From NCBI RefSeq assembly GCF_016097555.1, contig NC_054713.1:39668128-39732127 (forward strand): a DNA stretch of 64,000 bases, given 5' to 3'. Made by a program: the position numbers and the translations under genes. Positions 47,470 through 60,238 of this stretch are shown here, in pieces (position 1 is the first letter of the stretch; every line of letters begins with the position of its first letter). The notes beneath the pieces were generated by a model, which was not told the origin of the DNA, did not search any database, and saw nothing but the letters and a program-made list of their open reading frames with translations. Origin of the DNA: Gigantopelta aegis. Taxonomy: Eukaryota > Mollusca > Gastropoda > Neomphalida > Peltospiridae.

Positions 47470-49720
47470 TTCACCGATGTTTACATTTTTTATTATTAAA
47501 ATTAAAATTTAAAATACACATTTTAAAAAGAAAATATAAGTCTATCTTCTCCTATAGGTTTGATTGGATAGTTCTAAAACTCTCTATAATAATTTTCAAA
47601 GAAGTCTTTGCAATTTAACAGATATATTTTGAAAACTTTGAATATGAGTGTTACAAAATTAATAGAAAGCTATTTTTGAAAATTTTAAATTTGTGAATTT
47701 TCTATTATTAAATTTAAAAGTTTTAAATATAAATTTTACAATGAAAATTTACAAGTCTATCTTCTCCTATATGTTTGATTGGATACTTCTGACAATTTGT
47801 ATAATTATTTTCAGGGCATTCTTTACAAACTAACTGAGATATTGCTTGGAAATTCTGAATCAGTGATTTTTTATTATTAAATTTAAATGTTTTACTTGAA
47901 ATTTAAAAGTATATCATTACGGATAGGTTTCATTGGATGGTTCTGAAAATCTGTATAAATATTTTCAGGGGAAACTTTGAATAAAATATAAAAGTATATC
48001 TTCTCTTGTAAGTTAGATTGGATGGTTCTGAAACTCTGTGTAATTACTGTTCTGAAACTAATAGAGAGATTTTTAGAAATATTGTTATTATTATATTTAA
48101 AAGTTTTAAATAGAAATTTAAAAGTTTTAAATAGAAATATAAAAATAAAAATTTAAAAGTCTATCTTCTCCTATATGTTTGACTGAATAGTACTAAGACT
48201 CTGTATAATTATTTTCAATGGAGCCTTTACAAACCAACTAAGATATTTTTGGAAAATTGTGAATTTGTTAATTCTTTTTATTTTAATTTTTGTTAGACAT
48301 TTTAAAATGAAAAGTTAAAAGTCTAACTCCTCCAATAGATTTGATTGGATAGATCTGAAATTGTATAACCTTCATAAAAATTATATGGATATATTTTCGA
48401 ACTTTTGAATTTGTGAATTTTAAAAACTTTTTAAAATAAAAGTTTTAAATAGAAATTCAATAATGAAAATTTAAAAGTCTACCTTCATCTATAGGTTTGA
48501 TTAGATGGTTCTATGGTTCTAAAACTCAGTATTGTTATTTTCATGGGCAAAATAAGAGATAAATATGCAAGATATTTTGAATATTTCTTATTATTTTTTT
48601 AATTTAAATTTAATATTTTAAAGGCTCCTAGGGTTTTCATTTGATAGTTCTGAAACTTGGTATTATTATTTACTTCACCAGTATCCACCAAATAATCATT
48701 TTTATTATTAAAGTTAAATGTTTTACTTGAAATTTAAAAGTATATCATCACGTATAGGTTTGATTAAATAGTTCTGAAAATCTGTATAAATAGTTTCAAG
48801 GGATTTTTCCCAAATTAATAGATAGATATTTTGGAAACTTTAAAAAAAATTAATTTTTGAATTATTAAATACAAGTTATAAATAGACATTTAAAAAATAA
48901 AATATAAAAGTATATCTTCTCTTGTAAGTTAGATTGGATGGTTTTGAAACTCTGTGTAATTACTTTTAGGGGAGTGTTCACAAACTAATAGAGAGATATT
49001 TAGGAATATTTTTATTATTAAATTTAAAAGTTTTAAATAGAAATTTAAAAATGAAAATTTAAAAGTCTATCTTCTCCTATATGTTTGACTGAATAGTACT
49101 AAAACTCTGTATAATTATTTTCAATGGAGCCTTTACAAACCAACTAAGATATATTTTGAAAATTGTGAATTTGTTAATTCTTTTTATTTTAATTTTTGTT
49201 AGAAATTTTAAAATGAAAAGTTGAAAGTCTAACTCCTCCTATAGATTTGATTGGATAGATCTGAAACTGTATAATTATGTTCACCCTTCACAAATTATAA
49301 GGAGATATTTTGGAACTTTTCAATTTGTGAATTTTGAAAACTTTTTAAAATAAAGGTTTTAAATAAAAATTCAATAATGAAAATTTAAAAGTCTACCTTC
49401 ACCTATAGGTTTGAATGGATCGTTCTATGGTTCTAAAACTCAGTATTGTTATTTTCATGGGCAAAATAAGAGATATTTTGAATATTTCTTATTATTTTTT
49501 AAATTTAAATTAAATATTTGAAAGCCTCCTAAGGTTTTCATTTGATAGTTCTGAAACTTGGTAATATTATTTACTTAACCAGTATCCACCAAATAATCAT
49601 TTTTATTATTAAATTTAAATGTTTTACTTGAAATTTAAAAGTATATCATCATGTATAGGTTTGATTAAATAGTTTTGAAAATCTGTATAAATAGTTTCAA
49701 GGGATTTTTCCCGAATTATT
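47470..49720. repeat. AT-rich intronic tandem array with ~0.8-0.9-kb higher-order units
   Basis: Basic degenerate units of about 180-200 bp repeat 'agtctatcttctcctat', 'ggtttgattggatagttct' and 'gagatattttg'. Larger blocks repeat: 'ttttacttgaaattt' at about 47892, 48719 and 49620, and 'atgtttgactgaatag' at 48175 and 49081 (offset 906). No coding content. Confidence 0.85.
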
Positions 49721-49723
49721 CAA

Positions 49724-50636
49724 GATTTTCTGTTTACAAATATGAATCTATATAGGCTTCCTCATACAATTAAATTGATAATATATTAGTAAATGAAACT
49801 ATTTGGATCTAATGTTTTGTGGGCATGTAATTCGAAGAACAAAATGTATTATCTTTACGTTTCATATTCAGTGCAATGCATGCATTTATTTTTCAATTTT
49901 CTCAATAGAAGATGATAAATAATAAAAACGTTCAATTTTTCAATACTCAATTGTTTATTAAATATTTAAAATTAAATACGAATTCAAAAATTCTAAACTC
50001 CAAGGTATCACAGGATTAGTTGGTAGATAGTGCTGAAGTGATTCACAATACCACGTTTCAGATCTACCAAATTAAAACGCGAAGAGTCTTACTAACATTC
50101 AATGTAAATTAAAAACAAATAATACGAAATATTAAAAATGTCCAAAATATCTCTCTATTACTTTGTGAAGTTTTAGAACTATCCAATCAAACCTAAATGA
50201 AAATTTTAAAGTATATCTTGTTCTCGAGGAAACTTACAATTATTTCCAGGGGCATCCTTCACAAATACTAGAGAGATATTTTGTGAATTTTTAATTTGTG
50301 AATTTAAAATATTTTTTTTAATTTAAAACTTTTAAATATAAATTTAACAATGCAAATTTAAAAGTCTATCTTTTTCTATAGGTTTCATTGGATAGTTCTG
50401 AAACTGTGTATACTTATTTTTGGGGGAGTTTTTACAAAAAAATCTGAGATATATTTTGGAAATTGTAAATTTGTCCTTTCTTAATTAAAAAATTGTAATT
50501 GAAGTTTCAAAATGAATATTTAAAGGCGTCTCTTCTTCTTTAGGTTTGATTGGATAGTTCTAAAACTTCACATATATTATCAATTTAATTGTACGAGAAA
50601 GCCTATATAGATTCATATTTGTAAACAAAAAATCTT
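49724..50636. repeat. ~0.9-kb segment bounded by 60-bp inverted repeats
   Basis: The left arm (49724-49792: 'aagattttctgtttac', 'tatataggcttcctc') is inverted at 50577-50636 with few mismatches. Between the arms lie unique sequence and one inverted plus two direct units of the adjacent array. It may be a non-autonomous DNA transposon that incorporated the array, or an inversion. Confidence 0.65.
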
Positions 50637-50639
50637 AAA

Positions 50640-52010
50640 CATCTCATATAATATATATTTTTATAATTTTGTATGTCATACTATTTGTATATAACTTTTA
50701 TGTGATACTGTAAGACAATGGTTCAAGGCTCCCCAACCTTGACATTGCCTATGATCTGGGGGTAATAAAAAAAAAATCGAATAAGGGTGATCTATAAATT
50801 CTGTATTAATGGAACAGATGTAGCTTTTAAGTCACGTTTTAAGGTAAAACTATAAGTCTGTATTAACAGTACGAAAGTAGTTTTCAGTTCACGTTTTTGT
50901 TTTGATAGCACTATGAGACACTGGATTAATAGTACAGAAATAGTTTTGAGATCGCGTGTTTTGAATCTTAATGAACAATAAAAGTATTTTGTTTAAATCT
51001 AAACAGAATCTGGGGGTATTGCCAATTTATCATTTATAAGTATGTTTTTAAATGTACTTGTCCGGTGGACTAGTGAAAAGTTCTACTTTTTTCTATAACT
51101 GATTAATAATGTTTGGATAGAGTTAAAACCTGATAAAAAAGTAATATCCAGAAATATTCAAAACTACAACATTAATATGTGACAGCACGAAGTGTTTGAT
51201 ATGTGGCATATGAAAAATGATTTATTTTATTCTTGCCAAATTATGTATGGAGCAAAAAGCAAAACAAAAAAAGAAGAAAAAACCCCCCAAAAAAAAAAAA
51301 AAAAAAAAAAAAAACCCTATCTACGTACCCATATTTGAAACTACAGGTCGGAAATGGACAAAACTAAATATTTTTAAGGATTGCCTCAAAGGAAGGGTAA
51401 ATATGGTATGAAAAAACCGTCCTATTCTACTTACAGTAACTTGTTTGGTACGATTTCAGAAACACACAATAGTATTTTTTTTAATTATTATTATTATTTT
51501 TAGGCCTAATCTCGTAATGGTGTCTTACAAAATATTATTGACACCGTTTTCACGTGTAGAACTGTCTGCTAATCGTACGAGTCTGAAGATCGATATCGCA
51601 TATTTTAATACTTAAAATGGTTGTAACAATCTTCCATAGGTGTCATTTTGAAGAATCTTACCAAAACGTGACTTTATTCCACAACAATAGCGGTTTTTAT
51701 TGATGACAACAGACTTGTAAATGCCGTAAGCCAATTATCCCAGACAGGGGATCAATCGCCACGTCTGTGATAAGGTCAGATGTCATTTTGAGCGAGGGAT
51801 CGCGCAAAGCTATAGTAAACGAAGAGAGAAATTTAAATTAAATATATTTATATTTTTAAGAAAGATTAATATTTTTAACATTGAAAATATTCGTCAATTT
51901 ATACACTTCTTTAACATAATAATATATAGATATTAATTTTGTAAACAATAATCTGACAATTGGCATAGGTAGCCTAGAAGGATATAAACCGCGACTGAGT
52001 TATGGTTTAG
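50640..52010. other. No gene seen (intron 3)
   Basis: AT-rich, unique-looking. An A-run lies at 51289-51314. Three similar phrases ('taagtctgtattaa', 'gacactggattaatag') at 50800-50945 suggest an old short tandem repeat. Confidence 0.5.
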
Positions 52011-52012
52011 TT

Positions 52013-52372
52013 GGGTTGTCATGCCACGAGCTGAACAGTTCAGGCCCTTTTAAGGGCCCTATGGACAACCTAGGGAGACATTTCAACGCCATCTAGGTAC
52101 CCTTAACGAGCAACTCTCGGCTTACTAAATTCCAAAACTATATACGTAGCTCCCTTCGTTACTATTTAGGCGGACCGTTCAAAAATGCGCCTAATTTCCT
52201 TCTCATAAATGCGCACTATTTCTCTTTGGACTCATCCTTCGGGACTCAAAATTCCATAGAACCAAACCACCCCTCCGCCTGTTACCGATCACGGTCGGAC
52301 TGCTGGTCCCCCCCCCCCCCCCACACACACACACACTTCACCCTCCTCACCCCTTTCCTGTCCTGGACGGAG
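52013..52372 (+). mobile_element. Second copy of the 12896-13327 element
   Basis: Shares 'gggttgtcatgccacga', 'aagggccctatgg.caacc', 'ctcggcttact'-like, 'aaaattccatag', 'gcctgttaccgat' and 'cccctttcctgtc' in the same order. The 3' end is diverged and target duplications are not clear. The poly-C/(CA) run at 52310-52336 is an expansion not present in the first copy. Confidence 0.85.
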
Positions 52373-52442
52373 GAACCGGCTGACCTATTTTTTAGTTTAG
52401 ACTTCAGTTGGTGGCAAATAGTTTTGATCATCCCAGGCGTTA

Positions 52443-52655
52443 GCTGGGGGCGAGATGCGCGGTCGGTTTGGGATCGATCCCCGTCAGTGGGCCCATTGGG
52501 CTATTTTTTGCTTGAGCCAGTGCACCACGACTGGTACACCAAAGACCGTGGTATGTGCTGTCCTGTCTATGGGATGGTGCATATAAAAGATCCCTTGCTG
52601 CTAATCGAAAAGAGTAGCCCATAAAGTGGCGACAGCGGGTTTCCTCTATCCAAAT
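52443..52655 (+). mobile_element. SINE family 1, tail-less
   Basis: Starts in the head ('gatgcgcggtcggt', 'ggatcgatcccc'), runs through the complete body to 'gacagcgggtttcctct', and then stops. Confidence 0.88.
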
Positions 52656-53303
52656 GAAAATTCCATAAATTTCCAAGATTCCCATGACCCGTATGAAGCC
52701 AGTATATCTGGTCACTGAAGTACATACACTTATTTGTATCAGTCCGCTATGTTAATAAATCCTACTGCTGACAAATATACTTCTTCATTTCACTAAATCA
52801 TATCGCGCAATCGCCACCTGTGGGTCGGACAAGGAGAGCAATTAACAGTCACAGCGTTTTTTGGCAGCAGAGAGCACGCACTTGAAAGGTGGAATTTCAG
52901 ACACCGATTAATTAAACGTCTTGTTGATTGTGGAGTGATTGAACATGCCAAAACATTTAGTAGCCCAGCGGACTACCGGATTTAGACAACTGGTAGTCCG
53001 AGTGAGAAATTGGTAGCCAAAACACCCCGAACTATAGCTAAGGTCGAGCCCTGATAGAGATATCAAAATAAATGTGGTGATAGTCCTTGTAAAGATCTAA
53101 TTAAGATATTTGATGCTATGGTAACTCCAGTTTTATGTTATGGTTCAGAAGAATGGGGTATATGTTACTATATAATTATTGAAGATGTCCAGATTAAAAT
53201 GTTTAAATGTTTTTGTTTGTTTGTTTTTTAATTAGGAAAACACCAGTAATGTTATGACTTTAGGTGAATGAGGTAGAGCTCCTTTATAGCTTATTTATAC
53301 TAC
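52656..53303. other. No gene seen (intron 3)
   Basis: Contains a weak ORF fragment reminiscent of LINE RT C-termini near 53110 (LCYGSEEWGI), probably a tiny LINE relic. Nothing else is supported. Confidence 0.4.
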
Positions 53304-54742
<1,439 letters not shown>

Positions 54743-54927
54743 ATGACGTGCACTGTTTGGCGTCCTCCATGAAGATCAAGTTGCTTCCAGCTGGAACATT
54801 CAGTGGCGTCGTCTACGTTAATGGTCAAAGGGACACGGCAGGCTGTAAAACCACAGAGACGAGTGCATCGGGATATCTGGAACTGGACTTACAGGACTCA
54901 TCTTGTGGTGAAGTCACCTCCGACACG
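54743..54927 (+). CDS. EGF-ZP-PAN gene, exon 4 (ZP-N, first half)
   Basis: Enters in phase 1 and leaves in phase 0 (185 bp). It reads DVHCLASSMKIKLLPAG then TFSGVVYVNGQRDTAGC and GYLELDLQDSSCGEVTSDT, with the first three ZP-N cysteines, the amphipathic strand and the G-V-V-Y-V-N-G turn typical of zona pellucida domains. The donor GTCAGT is weak. The last 27 exon bases and the donor are iterated downstream. Confidence 0.85.
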
Positions 54928-55570
54928 GTCAGTACTGTCTATGAATAGGGGTATCCTATGGGGGTCACCTCCTACACAGTCAGTACTGTCTATAAACAGG
55001 TAACCTGTGGTGAAGTTTCCTTCGATACAGTTAGTACTGTCAATAAATGAGGATAGCCTATGGAGGAGTCACCTCCATCACTCCCAATACTGTCTACAAA
55101 CATATAACTTGTGATGGAGTCACCTCCAACATGGTCAGTGCCGTATGAACAATGATAGCCTATGGGGACGTCAGCTTCGACACGGTCAGTACTGTCTAAA
55201 AACAAATACTAGTACCATGTGGTAGAATCACGTCCATCACTGTCAATACTGTTTATAGACAGGGATAGACTGTAATATTGTCACTCCAAAAACGGTCACC
55301 ACTGTCAATCAAAGAAATAGCCTGAACATGTGGTGTAGTCACCTTCATCACGGCCAATACTGTCTATAGATTGGGACAGTCTGTGGGAGAATCACCTCCG
55401 AAACGGTCAGTATGGTACATAAACTGGGATAACTTGTGATTGCAATCCTCGACATGGTCAGTAGTCTATAAATAGGGACATCGTGTTGTGCAGTCATCTC
55501 CAACACGGTCACTACTGTCTATTGACAGAGATAGCCTTTGATGAAGTCCTGTCCGTCACTGTTGGTAGTG
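54928..55570 (+). repeat. Intron-4 minisatellite made of the exon-4 end and donor
   Basis: About 12 degenerate units of 50-57 bp. Each has 'gtggtgaagtcacctcc', 'gacacg' and 'gtcagtactgtctataaacag' shortened or varied. The first member of the series is the real exon/intron junction (54900-54945), so units copy the end of exon 4 plus its donor. Confidence 0.9.
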
Positions 55571-57365
55571 CCAGAAGCAGTGGTTGCAGGGCAATACATG
55601 TTATTATATATCCATTATATCCTATCATGGGAATAAAGTCCCGAATACAAACAACCGGAACTACGTTTCGCGATAAAACGCTACAATTGATACCAGACAG
55701 TTACGGAGAATGTTCTTAACGATACTTAAACAAAGTGGGCGCTTTGTTTGCTACTTAAACAATTAAAGGCGCAGGCCCTAGTTTCAGCCCGTGAACATGG
55801 ACACTAATTATAATAGATCTACAAACCTGCTACACACATTTGAATAAGGTTATAACAGACAGAAGCTAAAGTGTGTGATGTTTCAACAGGGAAATACCGT
55901 CAAAAATAACCAGAGCTTTACTCGATAACCATTACTTCTAAAACGAACGTGCGTTTTTAGAATTATGAAAAAATGCATTTTGGGGTCTTGCAAAAAACCT
56001 GGATCACCAGAACTACTTGAGGTGTATGACAAATAATATTGTAAATAATAAAGTGTAAGCTCTTTTAATTTAAATTTAATTTAAATGATCAAAAACAGCA
56101 TTAACAGTAAAAATAAATACATGTACGTCGTAGTGTTTGTAAAAATACGGTCTGCCACTTTAGCAGTTTCGCAGTGGCATCCATTCCCATGCAAAAAGAA
56201 ATGTGCAACATCCTTACAGGAAATAATATATCTCGATCCAGTAATTCGCACTTCACAACACAACACCATGGAAAATATCTACATGGACATCGTATGCAAA
56301 GTCTTCTTCCGTACACAATGTAGAAGACATGACAACCGTATTCAGCTTTGATATACCAGTCGTAGCGCACTAGCTAGAATGAAAAGTAGCCCAATGGGCC
56401 AAATACGGCGATCCAGTCTAGATCGAACGCGCACCAGGCGAGCGCTTTGCCACTGGACAATGTCCCACCCCTACACAACGACGATGATATAGACATTAAA
56501 ATTTTAATTCTTCTTTTCGGGGTTTTTTTCACGAAAGATAAAACTGGCTTACATAAAAGTGTGGTGACATATATTCAGTTAATTAAAATATTACATTATT
56601 GGCGAATTAGTGTCATTGCATTGTCAACACTAGAATATAAAAATCAGAAAATACATATATAGAGGATTCGTTACGAGTGGTTTTTAATATGGAAAATATC
56701 AATGTCAACTGAGTCTATGCTAATCGGTATTTGTTGAGGCTCTGCCGAGAGAAACCATTAACTAGACGAGGTTACGCGTAGCGAATACTATTTATCCTAT
56801 AAAAATGATAAAATAACATTTTAATTCGATATTCAGTTAATAAATGTTCAGAAGTCGCCTCACTGATAATATGAGTGATCGCGATTAGCACAAATGTAGT
56901 ATGAGATCACCCACTTCAACTAAATCTCATCAAAATGTTACGCTCAGGTATACAAGTCTCGTTGGCTGTAAACAAATGACCCATTGACAGCAAAACATTA
57001 TTAACCGACTTAATAATGGTAAATATCAAATAGGTTGATGACATGGATAGTATGGGTAAGTTATAGGATAAATTTGGCTTTGTCTATACATTTGATGCCA
57101 AAATTGCTCGTAGTATATATTTTGTTAAATTTCCCCAATCTACTAATGTAATACTGAAGTAGCTAACCGCAGTCCACCCCCACCTCCTCTATCTTCAAAT
57201 ACGGATTCCTAGTCTATAGAATAAAATAACAGAAACAAGTAGGCCCCCCCCCCCAACTCCCCCCCCCCCCCCCCCCCCCCCCCCCCCACGCACACATACC
57301 TTGTTCCGCGGGTGAAGAGTGTCGTGTGAGGAAGGTTTTTGTTTTGTTTGTTCTCTCACTAACAG
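55571..57365. other. Intron 4 remainder, SINE piece and poly-C, no gene
   Basis: A minus-strand SINE head/body fragment lies at about 56345-56475, a copy of the palindromic repeat at 56711-56785 and a long poly-C block at 57243-57289. The rest is unique-looking AT-rich DNA. The intron ends at 'ctctcactaacag'. Confidence 0.6.
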
Positions 57366-57511
57366 AATACCGGTGCCCGGTCTCGAGTCGTGATCGTGCA
57401 GTACAACAGTAAATACGTCACCAACCTGGACACCAAGGTGACAGTCACGTGTCGAAATGAATAAGGCACAGTCGAGGTGACGCAGACCTTCTCCAGCAAA
57501 AACATTGATGG
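57366..57511 (+). CDS. EGF-ZP-PAN gene, exon 5 (ZP-N, second half) with in-frame stop
   Basis: Phase 0 to 2 (146 bp). It reads NTGARSRVVIVQYNSKYV then TNLDTKVTVTCRNE, the expected second half of ZP-N with its fourth cysteine (VVIVQY, D-KVTVTC). TAA follows at 57462-57464, after which the same frame continues GTVEVTQTFSSKNIDG up to the donor GTGATT in the phase that exon 6 needs. No GT donor before the stop preserves the frame. This is a nonsense change, an allele or an assembly error. Confidence 0.8.
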
Positions 57512-57609
57512 GTGATTGACGTATATTTATCTACCAGTGACGTACATACATACAAACATACAAACCTACCTCAATACATACATACATACATCGGCCGCGT
57601 AACTTGTAG

Positions 57610-57840
57610 ACCCCATGCATGTGGTTGACTTAAAGAGCATCCGTTTTATGGATGCCTCAATAGCTCAAAACATATCGTGGCAAGTCTGCAAAGTTGCGGG
57701 CGATTTATGTCATAGGTTCGAGTCCCAGCAACGGCACGGGACAATTTGTGAGGCCAGAAAGGATTTAATTATCCTCTGCGCCAGTGCGTTAATATCTATG
57801 TATGTAACAATCAACCTTGACATACATACAATATATAGAT
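57610..57840 (+). mobile_element. SINE family 3 (tRNA head, 'gccagaaaggatt' body)
   Basis: tRNA-like head with box A 'aatagctcaaaac' and box B 'ggttcgagtcccagc', followed by 'gacaatttgtgaggcc', 'attatcctctgcgcc' and a CATA-rich end that runs into (CATA)n(CA)n(TA)n microsatellites at 57841-57968. Confidence 0.75.
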
Positions 57841-57854
57841 ATTCATACATCAAT

Positions 57855-57969
<115 letters not shown>

Positions 57970-58217
57970 TAATATATGATACTAACAATGCCGAAACACA
58001 CGAGGGTAATAATCTCTTTAACATATAATCTCAAGCTTAATACAACGCGTTTTTGCGTCGCCGTTGCCAAGTCTGTATCAACACTAATGGTGGTCACACA
58101 CGATACTGACTCAGTGAATTAACTATTCATGCCAAATACCAAATATCATGTTGCTATTTTCTAAACTAAAAAATACACCACTATTAATGATGCACAGTTA
58201 CTATTTTCCGTTAATAT

Positions 58218-58248
58218 ATGTATGTATGTATGTATGTATGCATGCATG

Positions 58249-58280
<32 letters not shown>

Positions 58281-58400
58281 CATGCATGTATATATGTTAG
58301 TGGTTGATGGCCAGTGTTTAAACTAGTGAGAGAGAAGAGGATGTAGTGGTCATTCACCTACCCATTGAGTCGTTAAAACTCGCTCTGGATGGGAGCCGGT
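58218..58400 (-). mobile_element. (TATG)n run and minus-strand SINE centre
   Basis: TATG/CATG units at 58218-58298 are followed by the reverse complement of the SINE centre seen at 47250 ('gtagtggtcattcac', 'acccattgagtcgtt', 'gggagccggtac'). Confidence 0.75.
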
Positions 58401-58607
58401 ACATTATATTCTAAAACAAAAATTCCAGTAATAAATGATACTATTAGAAATATGAATAACATTAAAACAATTTTAAACTGAGTTCCATAAAATTCATGTG
58501 ACACTTACGCAAATATGATAATTTATTTATTATCCAAAAACTGTGTTTTACAACAAACGTTTTAGATGTAATTAATTTCCCCACATTAGAGACGCAATTG
58601 ACACACC

Positions 58608-58922
58608 AGGTAGTTCAGGCGCTTGCTCGATGCGCGGTCGGTCTGGGATCGATCCCCGTCGGTGGGCCCATTGGGCTATTTCTAGCTCCAGCCAGTGCAC
58701 CACGCACGAGTGGTACATCAAAGGCTGTGGTATGTGCTATCCTGTCTGTGGGATGGTGCATATAAAAGACCCTTGCTGCTAATCGAAAGGAGTAGCCCAT
58801 GAAGTGGCGACAGCGGGTTTCCTCCCTCAATATCTGTGTGGTCTTTAACCATATGTCCGACGCCATATAACCGTAAATAAAATGTGTTGAGTGCGTCGTT
58901 AAATAAAACATTTCCTTCCTTC
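58608..58922 (+). mobile_element. SINE family 1, nearly complete
   Basis: Head from 'ggcgcttgctcgatgcgc' (5' end slightly truncated), B box 'ggatcgatcccc', full body, and tail 'gtgttgagtgcgtcgtt' ending in TTCC repeats. Confidence 0.92.
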
Positions 58923-59468
58923 TTACCAGGTAGTTTAGAGTAAGGTGACAGCAGATGAAAATATAAAACAGAATAGACCTATAAAGAAAAAAACGTAACA
59001 CAAATGTAACCAGCCAAGGTGCACATTTGTGTTTTACCCCACTGACTAATAATAATATAACTATTTTCTCTTATCCTCGGGTATATGGGACAGAGCTATC
59101 TCATGAAAGAAAGCTATGTAAGAAATGTCTGTCTCACGAGGGATACACATCATATTAATGCGAGATGGTGATGTGAGGTCATCAGACAACGATATTAAAT
59201 CAATATTTTGTTGTTAAAACCTTCATTATAAAATCTATCATGTTAATTTGTTGTGTTAAATTATATTTTTAAATTATATTTAACATATGAAACAAACACG
59301 GCAAATACGATAATGTAGTTTATTTATGATAAAATGGTCAAATAAAAAATAACTTTTTCAGCCATCTTTATCTGTTTATGTAAAATAATAGTTTATCATC
59401 CATTAAAGGCTTTTGTAGCAGATATCGCTGGCACTATAATTTGCGATATCTCCTGCGATATCTCCGCG
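58923..59468. other. No gene seen (intron 5)
   Basis: AT-rich, unique-looking sequence between two SINE copies. Confidence 0.5.
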
Positions 59469-59790
59469 AGACGTTGCTCAGTGATAAAGCGCTCGCTTGA
59501 TGCGCGGTCGGTTTGGGATCGATCCCCGTCAGTGGGCCCATTGGGCTATATCTCGCTCCAGCCAGTGCACCACGACTGGTACATCAAAGGCCGTAGTTTG
59601 TGCTATCCTGTCTATGGGATATTGCATATAAAAGATCCCTTGCTGCTAATCGAAAAGAGTAGCCCATGAAGTGGCGACAGCGGGTTTCCTCCCTCAATAT
59701 CTGTGTGGTCCTTAACCACATGTCCGACGCCATATAACCGTAAATAAAATGTGTTGAGTGCGTCGTTAAATAAACCATTTCCTTTTTCCA
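59469..59790 (+). mobile_element. SINE family 1, nearly complete
   Basis: Head 'gataaagcgctcgcttgatg', B box 'ggatcgatcccc', body and tail as in the copy at 58608, ending 'gtcgttaaataaacc' and TTTCC. Confidence 0.92.
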
Positions 59791-60095
59791 AATTAATATA
59801 TTAAATATTATGACATTGTGTTTATCTCCTTTTAAAGACCATTTTGGTATCAAAAATAATTGTTTTTCTACAAACTTTATATCAATTTCAGTCACTAATT
59901 TATTCGTTAGCACTGAAATTTCATTCAAATGCACTAGAGGGTGAGGTCATAGTTTGATCTGTATTGTACGTTTTCTATCCCTCATGACAGCATATGATGG
60001 AGTCTTATAGTCTTACCATTACAATGTAAATAACTTTTGTTTTGCAGTTACACTATATATACATATATAAGACTGCCTGTATTGCTGTATTTCAG

Positions 60096-60238
60096 AAACA
60101 TCCATGAACAGAATATCAACAGTAGCGTTGACATCGACTCATCAGCTGTAGAATTTGAAATCAAGCAGAAGGACGGGACCCCTGTCTCCAGCTCCGCCGC
60201 TGTGTCTTTAGATAACCAGCTCGCCTTTGAGTTTGTCG
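60096..60238 (+). CDS. EGF-ZP-PAN gene, exon 6 (ZP linker and start of ZP-C)
   Basis: Phase 2 to 1 (143 bp), after 'gctgtatttcag'. It reads NIHEQNINSSVDIDSSA then VEFEIKQKDGTPVSSSAAVS and LDNQLAFEFVG. The EFEIKQKDG...A.VSLDNQLAFEF pattern is that of the inter-domain strand and first strands of ZP-C. The donor GTAAAA is weak. The last 17 bases and donor are iterated about 55 times downstream. Confidence 0.8.

Noticed and set aside
52440-52715. Minus-strand frames reading DLLYAPSHRQDSTYHGL and similar, recurring across the window
   Set aside because: Translations of the SINE body; the same peptide appears wherever the SINE does.
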